This document shows positions 1-11,559 of a stretch of 64,000 nucleotides of DNA, piece after piece. Position 1 is the first letter of the stretch; each line of letters begins with the position of its first letter. The translations under genes were made by a program, and so were the position numbers. The stretch comes from Misgurnus anguillicaudatus (taxonomy: Eukaryota; Chordata; Actinopteri; Cypriniformes; Cobitidae), in the NCBI RefSeq assembly GCF_027580225.2, contig NC_073356.2:12493001-12557000 (forward strand), written 5' to 3'. The notes under the pieces were generated by a model. It saw only the letters and a program-made list of their open reading frames with translations, did no database searches and was not told the DNA's origin.

Positions 1-1020
1 CAGTTCAGCATGTCAAGCTATAGATAGACAAAACTAAATGCTTATTTTAGAATGTTATATTTTATATGATACGAGTTTTAGCTCATATTTGAACAATAAA
101 TGTATTGCATGTTTGCTATTTTTGGTGTAATGTATTTGTTTTGCATTAATAGCTGAAATGATTCATGTGATTCTGTCTGTAAAATCCAGACAAAAGTTTC
201 AAATCTAATTCTGAGATTAGGAGCATATAGTGAACAGTCAACAAATTGTGAATTTTAAATATAAGTATTGTATATGGTGCATCCCTTAATGGCCCCCCAA
301 AGAAAATTTATGACATAAAACATTACAAAACTTAAAATTTGAATTAAACAAAACATATTATACAATGTAGTGCTGTAGGTTGGTAGCCTTATTTTTCTGA
401 GCTTTAATAACACAGAATTTATAATAAATTAAACTGTGGCCCCCCTGGCACCATCTCAGGCCCTCCAGTTTGAGAACCACTGATGTAGATAACAGTAAAA
501 TAAAAAAATGACTTTAGCTGGGTTTGACAGACTGGGTCACATTTTTCACGTGGCTATTCAATACATCCATCTTTATTAAGCCTGTCAGAAAACGTATATT
601 TGTGACCTTGCCTTGGACCACACAACCAGTTATAAGGGTCAGTTTTGAGATTTATACATCATCTAAAAGCTGAATTGATACGTTTTCATTGATGTATGGT
701 TTGTTAGGATAGGACAATATTTGGCTGAGATAAAACTATTTAAAAATCAGCAACAAAAAAAATTAAATATTGAGAAAATCGCATTTAAAGTTGTACAAAT
801 TAAGTCCTTAGCAAAACATATTACTAATGATGAGTAAATTTTTTATCTATTTACAATAGGAAATATCTTCATGGATCATGATCTTTACCTAATATCCTAA
901 TGATTTTTGGCATTAAAAATGTATTGTTGCTACTAATATACAAGTGCGACTGGTTTTGTAGTCCAGGTTTTTTTATTGTATATTTCCAAAGTTAACTCCA
1001 AACGTTGTGTTTCTTTCCAG
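1..1020 (+). other. 3' part of the last ube2ql1 intron, with repeat fragments
   Basis: No exon-like frame was seen. The stretch contains a truncated copy of a short hAT-type element (about 285-483, ending in agtttgagaaccactg, compare 8505-8748). It also contains a copy of a common cyprinid repeat at about 605-973. That copy begins near ttgtgaccttgccttggacca and ends near ggttttgtagtccagg, and its second copy is at 3404-4203. The intron ends at the acceptor of the ube2ql1 exon at 1020. Confidence 0.6.
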
Positions 1021-1152
1021 GGCCGCATCTGCAGGAAAGCAGGCAAGTCTAAGAAGTCCTTCAGTCGTAAGGAAGCCGAAGCTACCTTTAAAAGCCTGGT
1101 GAAGACCCACGAGAAATATGGCTGGGTTTCCCCGCCCGTGTCTGACGGCTGA
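1021..1152 (+). CDS. ube2ql1: ube2ql1 last coding exon (C-terminus of UBE2Q-like E2 enzyme), partial gene
   Basis: A pyrimidine-rich acceptor (tttctttccag, ending at 1020) opens a 43-codon reading frame that stops with TGA at 1150-1152. The peptide ends in HEKYGWVSPPVSDG and contains FSRKEAEATFKSLV. This is the C-terminal signature of the UBE2Q/UBE2QL1 ubiquitin-conjugating family, whose members end in a helix followed by HEK-GW--PP--DG. The rest of the gene, including the catalytic UBC fold, lies upstream of the window. UBE2Q-type E2 enzymes transfer ubiquitin from E1 to E3-bound substrates. The call is supported by synteny, because human UBE2QL1 is the neighbour of NSUN2. The exon phase is taken as 0 from the frame that gives the family signature. 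Bases 1-1020 are therefore the preceding intron. Confidence 0.9.
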   Translation, partial: GRICRKAGKSKKSFSRKEAEATFKSLVKTHEKYGWVSPPVSDG

Positions 1153-1870
1153 TGTCAGCACCTTTGACGGCGATCCTGACATGGCTTTTTTTAGTTGGGT
1201 TTTCTTCTTTCTTCATCATCAAACTTAACCACGAGAAAAAAACGAAAGCTACCGCGTCATATCTCGCACATCTCTGAACATTCACAGTCGCCTCGATCGG
1301 TCTTCACGCTTCATACAGGTGCAAAGGACACCGGCTGTGACATCACAACGACTGGCTGTGACATCACCATTTCTCATGAGCGGGCGTCATTACGACTGAC
1401 TTTGGATATGAAAAAAGCTCAGAGCAAAGTGAAACGTGCACCTATTTCACAACTTTATAGGCCTGTGTACTTGTCTGTATGTTTTTCCTCTTTCTCCATC
1501 CAGACCATTTCTCTTTTTTTATAGCTGACAATGCATTGCACTGAACAGCGTCAGACTTGCCCCCATTTACATGCAAATGACTTTGTTAATACTTAATAGA
1601 TAGGCAGATCATTACAGTACATTTGAGGTTCAGTTGTTCTCGTTTCCTTCTCTTTGGCTGTGTTGTTTTTCACGGTTGGATGCAACATGATGATTGTAAT
1701 TTATGTAGAGCTGTGCTCTCTCTCTCTCTTCTGTCTCTTTCTCTCCATTACTCTCTATACGCGTGGCAAAACGTAGACATCACTGTGTTGCGTAGATGGT
1801 CATCGATTTCCAATGGAGATAAAATGCTATTCTTGTTGCTTACGCAGAGGTCCGAGAAAAAAATAAACGT
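1153..1870 (+). other. probable ube2ql1 3'UTR
   Basis: The sequence follows the ube2ql1 stop codon directly, has no coding signature and no recognisable transposon. It contains a canonical AATAAA at 1862-1867, which is a candidate polyadenylation signal. The true end of the transcript is unknown and could lie further downstream (another AATAAA is at about 5397-5402). A TC-rich tract lies near 1714-1748. Confidence 0.4.
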
Positions 1871-2940
1871 TGTAGGGAACCACCTCTGTTGGTCATTATA
1901 TTATTTGTTTTTGGAGAAGACCAAAAGCTCTTTATTCTGATGATTTGGATACCAGATGGCTTGACGTCCCAATGGGATCTGGGTTAGCATGTGACATGTA
2001 TGGTGATGTTTGCACGTCAGGCTTATTCGAAATCTCCCCGTGGAGAACAAAGCTGAAAACAAGCGGACTGAGCCCTTTGTTAGCGCCAGCATAAGGACGT
2101 CGCTGTAACTTGGCACATTGCGTGTCACAGCCGATGGCCTGAGAGACAAAATCTATTGACGGCAGTACAAACATTAATTGTGTTGATTTTCTTGTATAGT
2201 TCTGGTTCATGGATCGATACGTTTTTGGTTGTGGGCCCTCAGTAAGCTAGAGACTAAAGCAGTGGTAACCAGGACAAAATGGACGACAAACCAGGATAAG
2301 ATCATAAGATGTATTATTTAGAAAATGCAGGTTGGTCAGCTGGTCAAGGTCACGCATACCTGGTGCCGCCCTCCACTGTCGATAAAATCCAGAAAAAGAT
2401 GGAAAGGGAAAGAGCGAGTGGGAAGAATCCTTTGTTCACCAGCCTTGAGAAATGAGGGCGGCCCGTTTAGTCACCTGATTGATGTTCCCTGACGCCTTGA
2501 TGCTTATTGACTTCTTCAAATGTCAGCGTGAATCTGGAGCGCAGCGCAGGACTGCATCTTGGGAGCGTCAAGATGTAAAAGAGCTCTGTTGATTTTAGAT
2601 TTCACCCATGGTGCTCTCCACGCAGAATCTGAAATACGAACGGAATGATAGATTGAGATTGCTGTGATCCAAATAGGTGTATTAAAGGAATAGTTGTCCC
2701 AAAAATTAAAATATGCCGTCGTTTACTCATCTTCATGTCGTTCCGAACACGTATGGTTTGTTGTTGAAGGTTGTACTGGCCAGACAAACAGTTTGAAATC
2801 CATACGTCTAAAGAAGTTGATAGTATTTGCATCTCATGTTGTGTGTCACACAAGAATGAAAGCTCAAACAGGATTTGGCTGAGTAATCAATGATGTTTCA
2901 TCGGGAAAAATCGGATGTTCTTGCTGGTTGCAACACAATC
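1871..2940. other. intergenic or long 3'UTR, little recognisable
   Basis: No gene was seen. From about 2684 to 2880 the text (aaaggaatagttgtccc, then tttactcatcttcatgtcgttcc) resembles a decayed copy of the TTAA-flanked MITE family found intact at 7086-7402. The rest is unassigned. Confidence 0.35.
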
Positions 2941-3318
2941 TAGGGCTGGGTGGTATATCGAATTTTGGTAATATATTGGCATATTTTCCCAGCGGGATAT
3001 AGGATGAGACAATACCGTCTATATCGGTACGTCTGATAGGACCATCCTTTGCAACAGAAGCTTTGCCGGAAATGTACACTGAGGTCAGATGTAAGCTTTC
3101 CAACCAGCTCGTATGTTGTGCAGCTGTGTATTTTCAAACGGGGAGGAAACCCCTGTCTTTGAATTTAATTTTCATCATACGCTGCCATAATAAAAGTGAT
3201 TGTGACATCTCACAAGGCTTTGACTTGCATGTAAACATTTATTCAACTTTCCAGAAAATACAGAGATATTTATCGCACATACCGAGATGCGAATTTGGGC
3301 CGATATCGTCCAGCCCTA
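2941..3318. mobile_element. non-autonomous hAT-type element, TIR tagggctgggtggtat
   Basis: Left end tagggctgggtggtatatcg and right end cgatatcgtccagccctа-type terminus (cagcccta) are imperfect inverted repeats. The flanks acacaatc (2933-2940) and acgcaatc (3319-3326) match at 7 of 8 positions, as expected for the 8-bp target-site duplication (TSD) of hAT transposons. There is no transposase, so this is a MITE. The family is inferred from the terminal repeats and TSD length only. Confidence 0.75.
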
Positions 3319-3403
3319 ACGCAATCGAATGACAAATCGAAACGATTTTACGTTTTAGATACTTGGTGGCTAATTCATATGAATTTGTGCGATGTCATTT
3401 GTG

Positions 3404-4203
3404 TCCCTGAATCACAAAACCATCACCTGAAAGCTGAATAAATAACATTTTCATTGTAACATGCATGGTTTAAAATTTGGCCGAGATATAAAAAAATCTG
3501 TAATCTGAGGGTGCATAAAAATCGAATATTGAGAAAATCGCCTTTAAAGTTGTCCAAATGAAGTTATTAGCAACTGCATCCACTCATAAAAAAAGTTTTG
3601 ATATATATACAGTAGGAAATTTACAAAATATATTTAGGGTACATGATCTTTACATAATATCCTAATGATTTTTGGCAATTTTGACCCATACAATGTATTT
3701 TTGGCTATTGGTACGAATATATGTGTGCGACTTAAAGGGACACTCCACGTTTTTTGAAAATATGCTAATTTTTCAGCTCCCCTAGAGTTAAACATCCTTT
3801 TTGTAATCCATTCAGCTGATCTCTGGGTCTGGCGGTACCACTTTTAGCATAGCTTAGCATAATCCATTGAATCGAATTAGACCATTAGCATCATGCTAAA
3901 AAAATGACCAAAGAGTTTCAGTATTTTTCCTATTTAAAACTTGACTCTTCTGTAGTTACATCGTGTACTAAGATCGACGGAAAATTAAAAGTTGCGATTT
4001 TTTTTAAGCAGATATGGCTAGGAACTATACTCTCATTCTGGCGTAATAATCAAGGAATTTGCTGCCGTACAATGGCTGCAGGAGGCGCAATGATAATACG
4101 GACTCCCGAAAATAGTCCCCTTGGTAACTTTCAATAGCAGGGGACTATTTTTAAAAAAAGTGGAGTGTCCTTTAAGACTTATTTTCTGTGGTCCAGGGTC
4201 ACA
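3404..4203. repeat. common cyprinid dispersed repeat, split by a MITE at 3731-4174
   Basis: The repeat runs from tgtccctgaatcacaaaacc to tgtggtccagggtcacat and resembles 608-973 (shared strings include attgagaaaatcgc and aatatcctaatgatttttggc). The element is interrupted just before its end by a TTAA-flanked MITE. Removing that MITE rejoins gtgcgac-TTAA-gactta. I do not know the curated family name. Confidence 0.65.
3730..4174. mobile_element. TTAA-flanked MITE, TIR ttaaagggacactccac, copy 1 (right arm deleted)
   Basis: The termini ttaaagggacactccac and gtggagtgtcctttaa are a 17-bp inverted pair including TTAA on both sides. The body is the left arm and loop of the long foldback element seen whole at 42080-42818, and most of the right arm is missing. 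Because the host repeat reads gcgac-TTAA-gact when the insert is removed, TTAA is a real target duplication. That is the signature of piggyBac-like transposition. Confidence 0.75.
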
Positions 4204-5825
4204 TTTGTACATTTTCTTATGGTCTGCTTTTGCCCAAATGACGGTTGTGTTCAGGAGTGGATGTTATTGCAGAATTGTGGTCCATTATTTGCCTGTACAC
4301 GAGGGTAACGCAGTTTTCGTCATCAGAAGAGTGTGCGTGTACTGTGAGTCAAATGAACTATGCTTTGCAAGGCTGTGCAGTCAAATATGTGCCTACGCTC
4401 ACTTTTGTGTAAAAACAGACTATACCCAGGGCTTAAGAGTCGTCCATCATGCATTCTTTTTCCTTAAAATCGTATAGTAAAACTCGCATAGTACGAATTT
4501 ATATGAATTGCCACCTTGTATAATAGTGACATTTTCTTGTGAGTATGAGTAGGCCTATTGCGTTTGAATTATGAAACGGGAAGATGCTGATGTGGTTTTC
4601 CACATGGAAGGACTGAGAGAGATTCTAGACTGAGATTAGTTTGTAATTGATTTATTATTTATTTATGCGTAGTAGCTGTCCTTGTGTTTATGATAATAAG
4701 GAAATCCAATCCAGTGGAAGTGTCAAGTGCTTTAAATGGGAGTCAAAGCACTCCATTCTGCTGTATGCAATGATTGTGAAAATTGAAATGACGTTAATCA
4801 CCAGAAAACATCAAATTTGTGCACGTGTTATTGCAGCGATTGTGATTGCGCAAGTCGCGGTGGCTTATTGCAAATTTGTGTGTCTGGATGCAGATGGTAT
4901 CTTGTATCGGCACTAAAGAGCGTTTGGTCTTCCCCGGAGACATTATTGAGAAGTGGTTGTGTGTTTTCCTATTTAGCGAGAGGAGATACTATACCAAGGA
5001 CTAACTATAACCAGTCAAAAATATCTCGAAATTGGATGTTTGCCGGTTTAAAGCGCATCATTTTGTGATATAGTTTAGATCTGTAGTTCGCAGAAACTAA
5101 CTAACAGAGTTAATCGTCCAATCGAGTGAGATGATTCTGTTGTATTATATCTGCATGTGGTCTGTGATTGTTAGCTAGCTAACTTGTTTTCTTTTTCTTT
5201 GTTTTTCACCAGAAAAAAAGAAATGGAAAAAAAACGCAGAATATGCTTTCAGTTCGTCCTAATTTCCGTTATTAATGTCCTTAAATGTCGAATTGTGTTC
5301 TATGAATGTGTTTTAATTTATTTGTAGTTTGCCAAAATGAAGATTTTGAAGCATGTTGCAGGCATTGTCACTGATGATAAAAGAGAAAGAAAAACAAATA
5401 AATGACAAATATAATATATGTATCTGAATTGAAAGGAGTCTGGTATATGTAGTGACCTCAGGCTTTCACGGGGTGAAAGGTGAAACTACGGGACAATGTG
5501 TTTTCTGCACTGCGTAAACATCATGCCAGGATGTGGTCAGAGCAAAACCAAACAGGAATGTGCAATAAAAGCTGTAGGCTGATTCCACCCTGCAGAACAA
5601 TTTTGTGTTTGTCTTCTTTCTATGAAGTTTCTCTGCCGTAACACACGGTGTTGTTCTGTCCGGTGGGGTGGAGGATATCAAATCACCCATGCTGATGAAA
5701 TATAATACCAACTTCTCATGAGAAACAGCTCTATAAAATGTTTAATAACTCATATTTCCCATCATTAATACCATACACACATTCCCATGTTTTGATTGTT
5801 TGTTGACTCCATACTTGTCAAAATC
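4204..5825. other. intergenic, no gene recognised
   Basis: The stretch has AT-rich unique-looking DNA. A segment around 4343-4440 (actatgctttgcaaggctgtgcagtcaa, then aaacagactatac) resembles 60765-60850 in tent4a intron 3, so it is part of a dispersed repeat. AATAAA occurs near 5397-5402. No supported coding frame was seen. Confidence 0.4.
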
Positions 5826-6326
5826 TTAAAGGGACATTCCACTTTTTTTTTAAATATGCTCATTTTCCAGCTCCCATAGAGTTAAACATTTGATTTCTAC
5901 CCTTTTGGAATCCATTCAGCTGATCTCCGGGTCTGGTGCTAGCACTTTTAGCATAGCTTAGCATAATCCATTGAATCTGATTAGACCATTAGCATCTCGC
6001 TCAAAAATAACCAAAGAGTTGCGATGTTTTTCTTATTTAAAACTTGATTCTTCTCTAGTTACATCATGTACTAAGACCGACGTAAAATTAAAAGTTGTGA
6101 TTTTCTAGGCCGATATGGCTAGCAACTATACTCTCATTCTGGCAAAATAATCAAGGACTTTGCTGATGTAACATGGCTGCAGCAGGCGTAGTGATATTAC
6201 GCACTGCTTGAAAATAGTCCCCTTGGTTACTTTCAATAGCAGGGAACTATTTTCGGGCAGTGCGTAATATCACTACGCTTGCTGCAGCCATGTTACATCA
6301 GAAAAGTCCTTGATTATTACGCCAGT
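5826..6326. mobile_element. TTAA foldback MITE, copy 2 (right arm truncated)
   Basis: It begins TTAAAGGGACATTCCAC at 5826 and contains the same body as 42080-42818. The palindromic core lies around 6170-6300, where tgctgatgtaacatggctgc is mirrored as gcagccatgttacatca. The right arm stops near 6326 after gattattacgccag, so the right terminus is lost. Confidence 0.7.
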
Positions 6327-6504
6327 ATTGCAGTAATGAAAACCGATGTCAGAAACTCTGCTATCATTATGTGAAAGTTTAAAAATAAGTTAAATTGTCC
6401 TTACTTAAAATCAGTTTGACAAATAATTTTTGTAACTAACACAATCTCTTATTTCATGAAAAACATGTTCAACCCTAAAATCAAAAACACACGATAAATG
6501 CTAC

Positions 6505-7075
6505 ACTATAAAAAATTTTGGGTTATTTGAACCCATTGGTGGGTCAAATACAGTGTTCAAATTGAGGGGGGGCTGGGGTGGCCCCGGACCTCCTATAAGC
6601 ATTAAGGGGACCCTATAAAGCACTAAAAAGTCCCCTGGTTTTTATTCAAATTAAAATACTACATGGATTTTGTGCTGCATTGCCACAAAGCGACACTGTC
6701 TATTATTTGTCCTTATTTCACAATAACATAATCCAAACGATTTCTGTTTGAAAATAAATGTAAACTCTCAATTGCGCTGTTTTCTGGAGGAAGATTGTTA
6801 GATTTAAATTAAGAATTGGGTTAGGAGCTTTTGTAACACACTAATTTGAGAGGTAAAAATCTGAGTTAAGGGTAATTTGGGGTTTCTTTAATTAAAACGT
6901 TGATCCAGGATCAATATATGACCCTATAATGACGGGGGGCCTGGCCAGGCACCCCCATAATCTTTGACATAATTAGAACAATGGTCAAATATTAACATTT
7001 TCTGGGTAAATTTAACCCAACCACTGGATTTGTCCCATTTTGAACCAATGTTGGGTTGAAAATAACCCATTATTG
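6505..7075. repeat. MITE cluster with ends gggttatttgaaccca / tgggttgaaaataaccca
   Basis: Inverted motifs gggttatttgaacccattgg near the left and ccaatgttgggttgaaaataaccca at the right bound the region. The middle contains a G-rich then C-rich segment (about 6566-6960), which looks like another inserted element. No coding capacity was seen, and the borders are approximate. Confidence 0.45.
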
Positions 7076-7085
7076 TCAAACTGAC

Positions 7086-7402
7086 TTAAGAGGAAAGTTC
7101 ACCCAAAAATGAAAAATCTGTCATCATTTACTCAAACTCAAGTTGTTGTTTTTTAATTTTGAAACTTAATTAAATTCTTTGTTTATACTGAACACAAAAA
7201 AGACACCAAACAGTTTTGGGGCACCATTGACTTTCAGTATTTTCCTACCGTGGAAGTCAATGATGCTCCAAAAGTGCTTGGTTACAAACATTGCTTCCTT
7301 AGTGTTCAGTAGAAAAAAGAAATTAATACAGGTTTGGGTAAACTTGAGGGTGAGTAAATGAATTTTACAGAATTTTCATTTTTGGGTGAACTATCCCTTT
7401 AA
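7086..7402. mobile_element. TTAA-flanked MITE, TIR gaaagttcacccaaaaatga
   Basis: A 317-bp element is bounded by TTAA at 7086-7089 and 7399-7402. Its inverted ends are aggaaagttcacccaaaaatga and catttttgggtgaactatccct. This is a very common cyprinid MITE type. Partial relatives lie at 2684-2880, 8766-9062, 52722-52990 and 59583-59829. No open reading frame is supported. Confidence 0.75.
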
Positions 7403-8504
7403 GTAAAATTTTTAATCGGGAGAAATAATTTATGAGTATTTCTTCTGACGTGTCATTTTTTTTTTAGTTGCGATAATTCATGTGTTACAGTTTAGTATTC
7501 GTTTTATTGTCCTAATCTGCTGTTGCATTGTGGGATACTTGTGCGTCTTTGCCAATGCATTAGACCATCGATGTGAAAGCTGTACGGTACACTGTGTTCT
7601 CGGTTTTTGGCTTGCCTCTTTTTGCGAACTCATCCATTTGAAGAAGCTGTTAGACATTTGCCATTGACATCTAGATAATGGGTACGATGTTATAAAAGCT
7701 GGGGAAAAGGACTCGGGGAGAGAAAACAACAATACTTTGTCTACGTTGTAAACAGGTTTTATGTTATTTACTGAAGATGACTCAAAATGTTGTTCGGGGG
7801 TATGAGACAAAATCAATGAGTGGTGCTAAGGCAAGCATCTTTATTGCTATTGATCATTGATAAGAGATATACTTTTATTTTTTATAAGCAATTAAAGAGA
7901 GTAGATCCAGAGAAATACAACCTAGTAGCACACTAGCTTAGCAAGGCCCAGGCTACAACCCAAATATCCCAGCTGTGAGGTTTGCACTGGCAAAAATGTC
8001 AGGTTATAAAACAAAATCAGTTTTACACTCAAATTAGAAGACTAAAGGGTCACTGTGTGGGTTACTGCGTGTCCTGTTGGGAGATTTAGGAACAGTATGT
8101 ACAGGAAACAAGGATATCAGGCCCCCAATGTCTGCTCCGCCATGCGGCTCACAAGGACACAGATCAGTACGGGGGTGTCCAGGTCATGAGGGTCGAACAC
8201 ATTTCTCACCCAAACAAAAAACCTTTCGTACTGTACATCCAGCTTTGGTCTCATCGACACATAAGACTGTGTGTGGTGAAGGCGGTTATAATTGAACCCA
8301 GAGCACAGATCTGCTTGAACTTTTCTAATCATATAAAGAAAGAGAGACAAGCAACTGCACTGTGCTATCCAGGAGAAACTTATTTTATTATTAAATATAT
8401 TTAATAAATAATCAGCCTGGTCTTATTCAATCTCAGCATGTCAAGAACGGTTAAGAGACACATGAAAAATAACTGTTTGGCATCCTTGATGTCATAGCAT
8501 AACC
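7403..8504. other. intergenic, nothing recognised
   Basis: I see no coding, RNA or clear transposon signature in this stretch. Confidence 0.4.
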
Positions 8505-8748
8505 CAGTGGTTCTCAAACTTTTTCAGCGTGCGTACGGTGCATTCATTCGCACCCCCCAAAAGAAAATTTATTACAAAACATTAAATTATACAAAGTAAT
8601 GCTGTTGCTTAGTAGCCTTTTTTTAGGTTTAATTACACAGAATTCATTATAAAAGAATGTATTTTATAAAATTTCATAAAACTGGGGCCCCCCTGGCACC
8701 ATCTCGCGGCCCCCCTGTGGGCCCCGGACCCCAGTTTGAGAACCACTG
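8505..8748. mobile_element. short hAT-type MITE, TIR cagtggttctcaaact, with perfect 8-bp TSD
   Basis: A 244-bp element has ends cagtggttctcaaact and agtttgagaaccactg, which are perfect 16-bp inverted repeats. It is flanked by identical 8-bp duplications gcataacc (8497-8504 and 8749-8756). A truncated relative lies at about 285-483. TSD length and the CAG...CTG termini indicate hAT. Confidence 0.9.
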
Positions 8749-9062
8749 GCATAACCCTTAACTATAAAGGAATAGTTCACCCCAATATGAAAATTTGCCC
8801 ACTCACTCTCAAGCCATAATAGGTGTATTTGACCTTCTTCTTTCATCCAAACAGAGTTGTAGTTATATTATATATGCTGGCTCTTTTTAGCGTTATAATG
8901 GTATTGGATAGTGCCCCACTTTTAAAGCCTCAAAAAGCTCATCCATCCTTTGAAAACAAATCCATACAGTTATTAAATGACTTCTGATGTGAAGTCCACC
9001 TGACCACAGCTCTCTTATAAATTTATGGCTGTAGTTTATTGAGTTTTCAATATAAATGTTTC

Positions 9063-9268
9063 TTAAAGGGGTCATATAATGAGATTTTTTTAAGATATAA
9101 AATACATTTTTGGTGTCTCCAGAGTGTGTATGTGAAGTTTTAGCTCAAAATACACCACAGATAATTTATTATAGCATGTTAAAATTGACACTTATGAGCA
9201 AAAATGTGCTGTTTTTGGGTGTGTCCTTTAAAATGCAAATGAGCTGATGAATTGTGTCATCAATTTTT

Positions 9269-9340
<72 letters not shown>

Positions 9341-9541
9341 AGATTAAGGGGCAGTATTATTGTAATAAGACTTGCTACCTATGTCACAATAGAGGTGAAA
9401 ACTAAATGACCAGTGCTTGCAGAGAATGGTTTACCAAAACTAAGTTACTGGGTTGATCTTTTTCACATTTTCTAGGTTGATAGAAGCCCTGGGGACCCAA
9501 TTAAAGCACTTAAACATGGAAAAGGTCTATGACCTCTTTAA
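9063..9541. mobile_element. TTAA-flanked MITE, TIR ttaaaggggtcatat, copy 1
   Basis: TTAA at 9063-9066 and 9538-9541 bound a 479-bp element. One end reads aaaggggtcatataatgag and the other tatgacctcttta. Other copies are at 12442-12930 (opposite orientation), 24451-24859 and 26534-27805. All share gttttagctcaaaata, catgttaaaattgacac and tggtttaccaaaactaag. A (TC)n tract lies inside. Confidence 0.8.
9275..9340 (+). repeat. (TC)n microsatellite
   Basis: An almost pure TC dinucleotide run of about 65 bp with a single interruption (tcgctc), inside the MITE at 9063-9541. It is likely to be length-variable. Confidence 0.9.
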
Positions 9542-10465
9542 GAAAAGCCTATCACTTAGCCGTAAAAGAATGGATGTGCTTTTTAGAGCTTTGAAAATGG
9601 CATTACTCTTTACATACTTTTTGAAATGGGTACCGCCATTTTTTAACAATAAAAAATGTAATTTTTTTCATGTTTTCAGTAACCACAAAAACAGACATAC
9701 ATTATTGAACTGTAAAATAAACCATATTAAGGGATTGTTGTAACCCTGAGTTGGTCTACTCCCAGAATGCAACACAGGCAATATACTGACATGCTTGTTT
9801 TTCAGATAGTAAGCAAATCCTGCTGGATGGCCCACAGAAGATAGGCAGCTGACAATACACCTCTCTTCGGCTGTCTTCTGAATGTAACTTCTTCACAGAC
9901 CAAAACAACAACAACAACAACAAAATCCCAGCAGGATGCGATAAACTAGAGACTGTTTTTATTCGAATGCTGCTGGGTGGAGCTGATTTGTTTTTCAGTG
10001 TTGTCGTGCATCCCAGCAGACGCTGTTCTGATTTCCTTCTGACCTTTCGGCCATGACGACCGTGTCATGGTTGACGGCGTGTTTCAAACCGCTCTGCACT
10101 TTAATATTGATATCAGACTCAACAAGCTTATCATTCATTTTTCATTTCTGTATCACAGCAGATAATACATGCAACTTTTAACCAAGTGAAATATCACACA
10201 CATGGAAAAGAATGTTTACTTTATTTGCAATGTAAGTCACTGCCAGATAACATAAACATAATCGCTGGCCATCGCAAAGACAAACATTAAATTATTAATG
10301 ACAACATCTATGCATATTTCATATGTAAATTGAAATGCGAGGCATTTAAAACGAATGCTTCTTGTGGTCGTGATATGGGCCAGTGATAAATATCAGATGT
10401 TTTGATGTTTTATTCAAGACTTGGACTTGACGAATGAATTGAAATGCTGTTGTGCTGTGTGCTCT
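9542..10465. other. intergenic, no gene recognised
   Basis: The only simple feature is a short (CAA)n tract near 9904-9922. I see no supported coding sequence. Confidence 0.4.
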
Positions 10466-11559
10466 TACACTCACCTAAAGGGTTATTAGAAACACCATAC
10501 TAATACTGCGTTTGACCCCATTTTGCCTTCAGAACTGCCTTAATTCTACGTGGCATTGATTCAACAAGGTGCTGAAAGCTTTCTTTAGAAATGTTGGCCC
10601 ATATTGGTAGGATAACATCTTGCAGTTGATGGAGATTTGTGGGATGCACATCAAGGGCACGAAGCTCCCGTTCCACCACATCCCAAAGATGCTCTATTGG
10701 GGGCCATTTTAGTACAGTGAACTCATTGTCATGAAGAGATGGACATGGTCAGAAACAATGCTCAGGTAGTCCGTGGCATTTAAACGACTAAGGTGCCTAA
10801 AATGTGCCAAGAAAACATCCCCCACACCATTACACCTCCACCAGCCTGCACAGTGGTAACAAGACATGATGGATCCATGTTCCCATTCTGTTTACGCCAA
10901 ATTCTGACTCTACTATCTGAATGTCTCAACAGAAATCGAGACTCATCAGACCAGGCAACATTTTTTCAGTCTTCAACTGTCCAATTTTGGTGTGCTTGTG
11001 CAAATTGTAGCCTCTTTTTCCTATTTGTAGTGGAGATGAGTGATACCCGGTGGGGTCTTCTGCTGTTGTAGCCCATCCACCTCAAGGTTGGGCGCGTTGT
11101 GGCTTCACAAATGCTTTGCTGCATACCTCAGTTGTAACGAGTGGTTATTTCAGTCAATGTTGCTCTTCTATCAGCTTGAATCAGTCGGCCCATTCTCCTC
11201 TGACCTATAGCATCAACAAGGCATTTTCGCCCACAGGACTGCCGCATACTGGATGTTTTTCCCTTTTTACACCATTCTTTGTAAACCCTAGAAATGTTTG
11301 TGCGTGAAAATCCCAGTAACTGAGCAGATTGTGAAACACTTAGACCGGCCCGTATGGCATCAACAACCATGCCAGGCTTAAAATTGCTTAATTCACCTTT
11401 CTTTCCCATTCTGACATTCAGTTTGGAGTTCAGGAGATTGTCTTGACCAGGATCACACCCATAAAGCCATTGAAGCAACTGCCATGTGATTGGTTGATTA
11501 GATAATTGCATTAATGAGAAATTGGACAGGTGTTCCTAATAATCCTTCAGGTGAGTGTA
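10466..11559 (-). pseudogene. Tc1-like transposon relic with decayed transposase
   Basis: The element is bounded by tacactcacctaaag at the left and caggtgagtgta at the right, with TA at each border as in Tc1/mariner. The minus strand encodes recognisable transposase. The N-terminal helix-turn-helix part (MGKKGELSNFKPGMVVDA onward, then SQSAQLLGFSRT) is open between about 11421 and 11128. The C-terminal DDE part is present in pieces down to about 10500, including an IEHLWD-type segment near 10690 where the preceding QSPDLN segment is deleted. Frame breaks separate the parts, so it cannot encode an active enzyme. The same family is represented by the deletion derivative at 31321-31857. Confidence 0.85.

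Noticed and set aside
1195..1524. 109-codon frame after the ube2ql1 exon
   Set aside because: It lies in the probable 3'UTR and has no conserved motif, and composition is consistent with chance.
9270..9345. Possible CRISPR-like or regulatory repeat
   Set aside because: It is a plain TC microsatellite with no spacers. CRISPR arrays are not expected in an animal nuclear genome.
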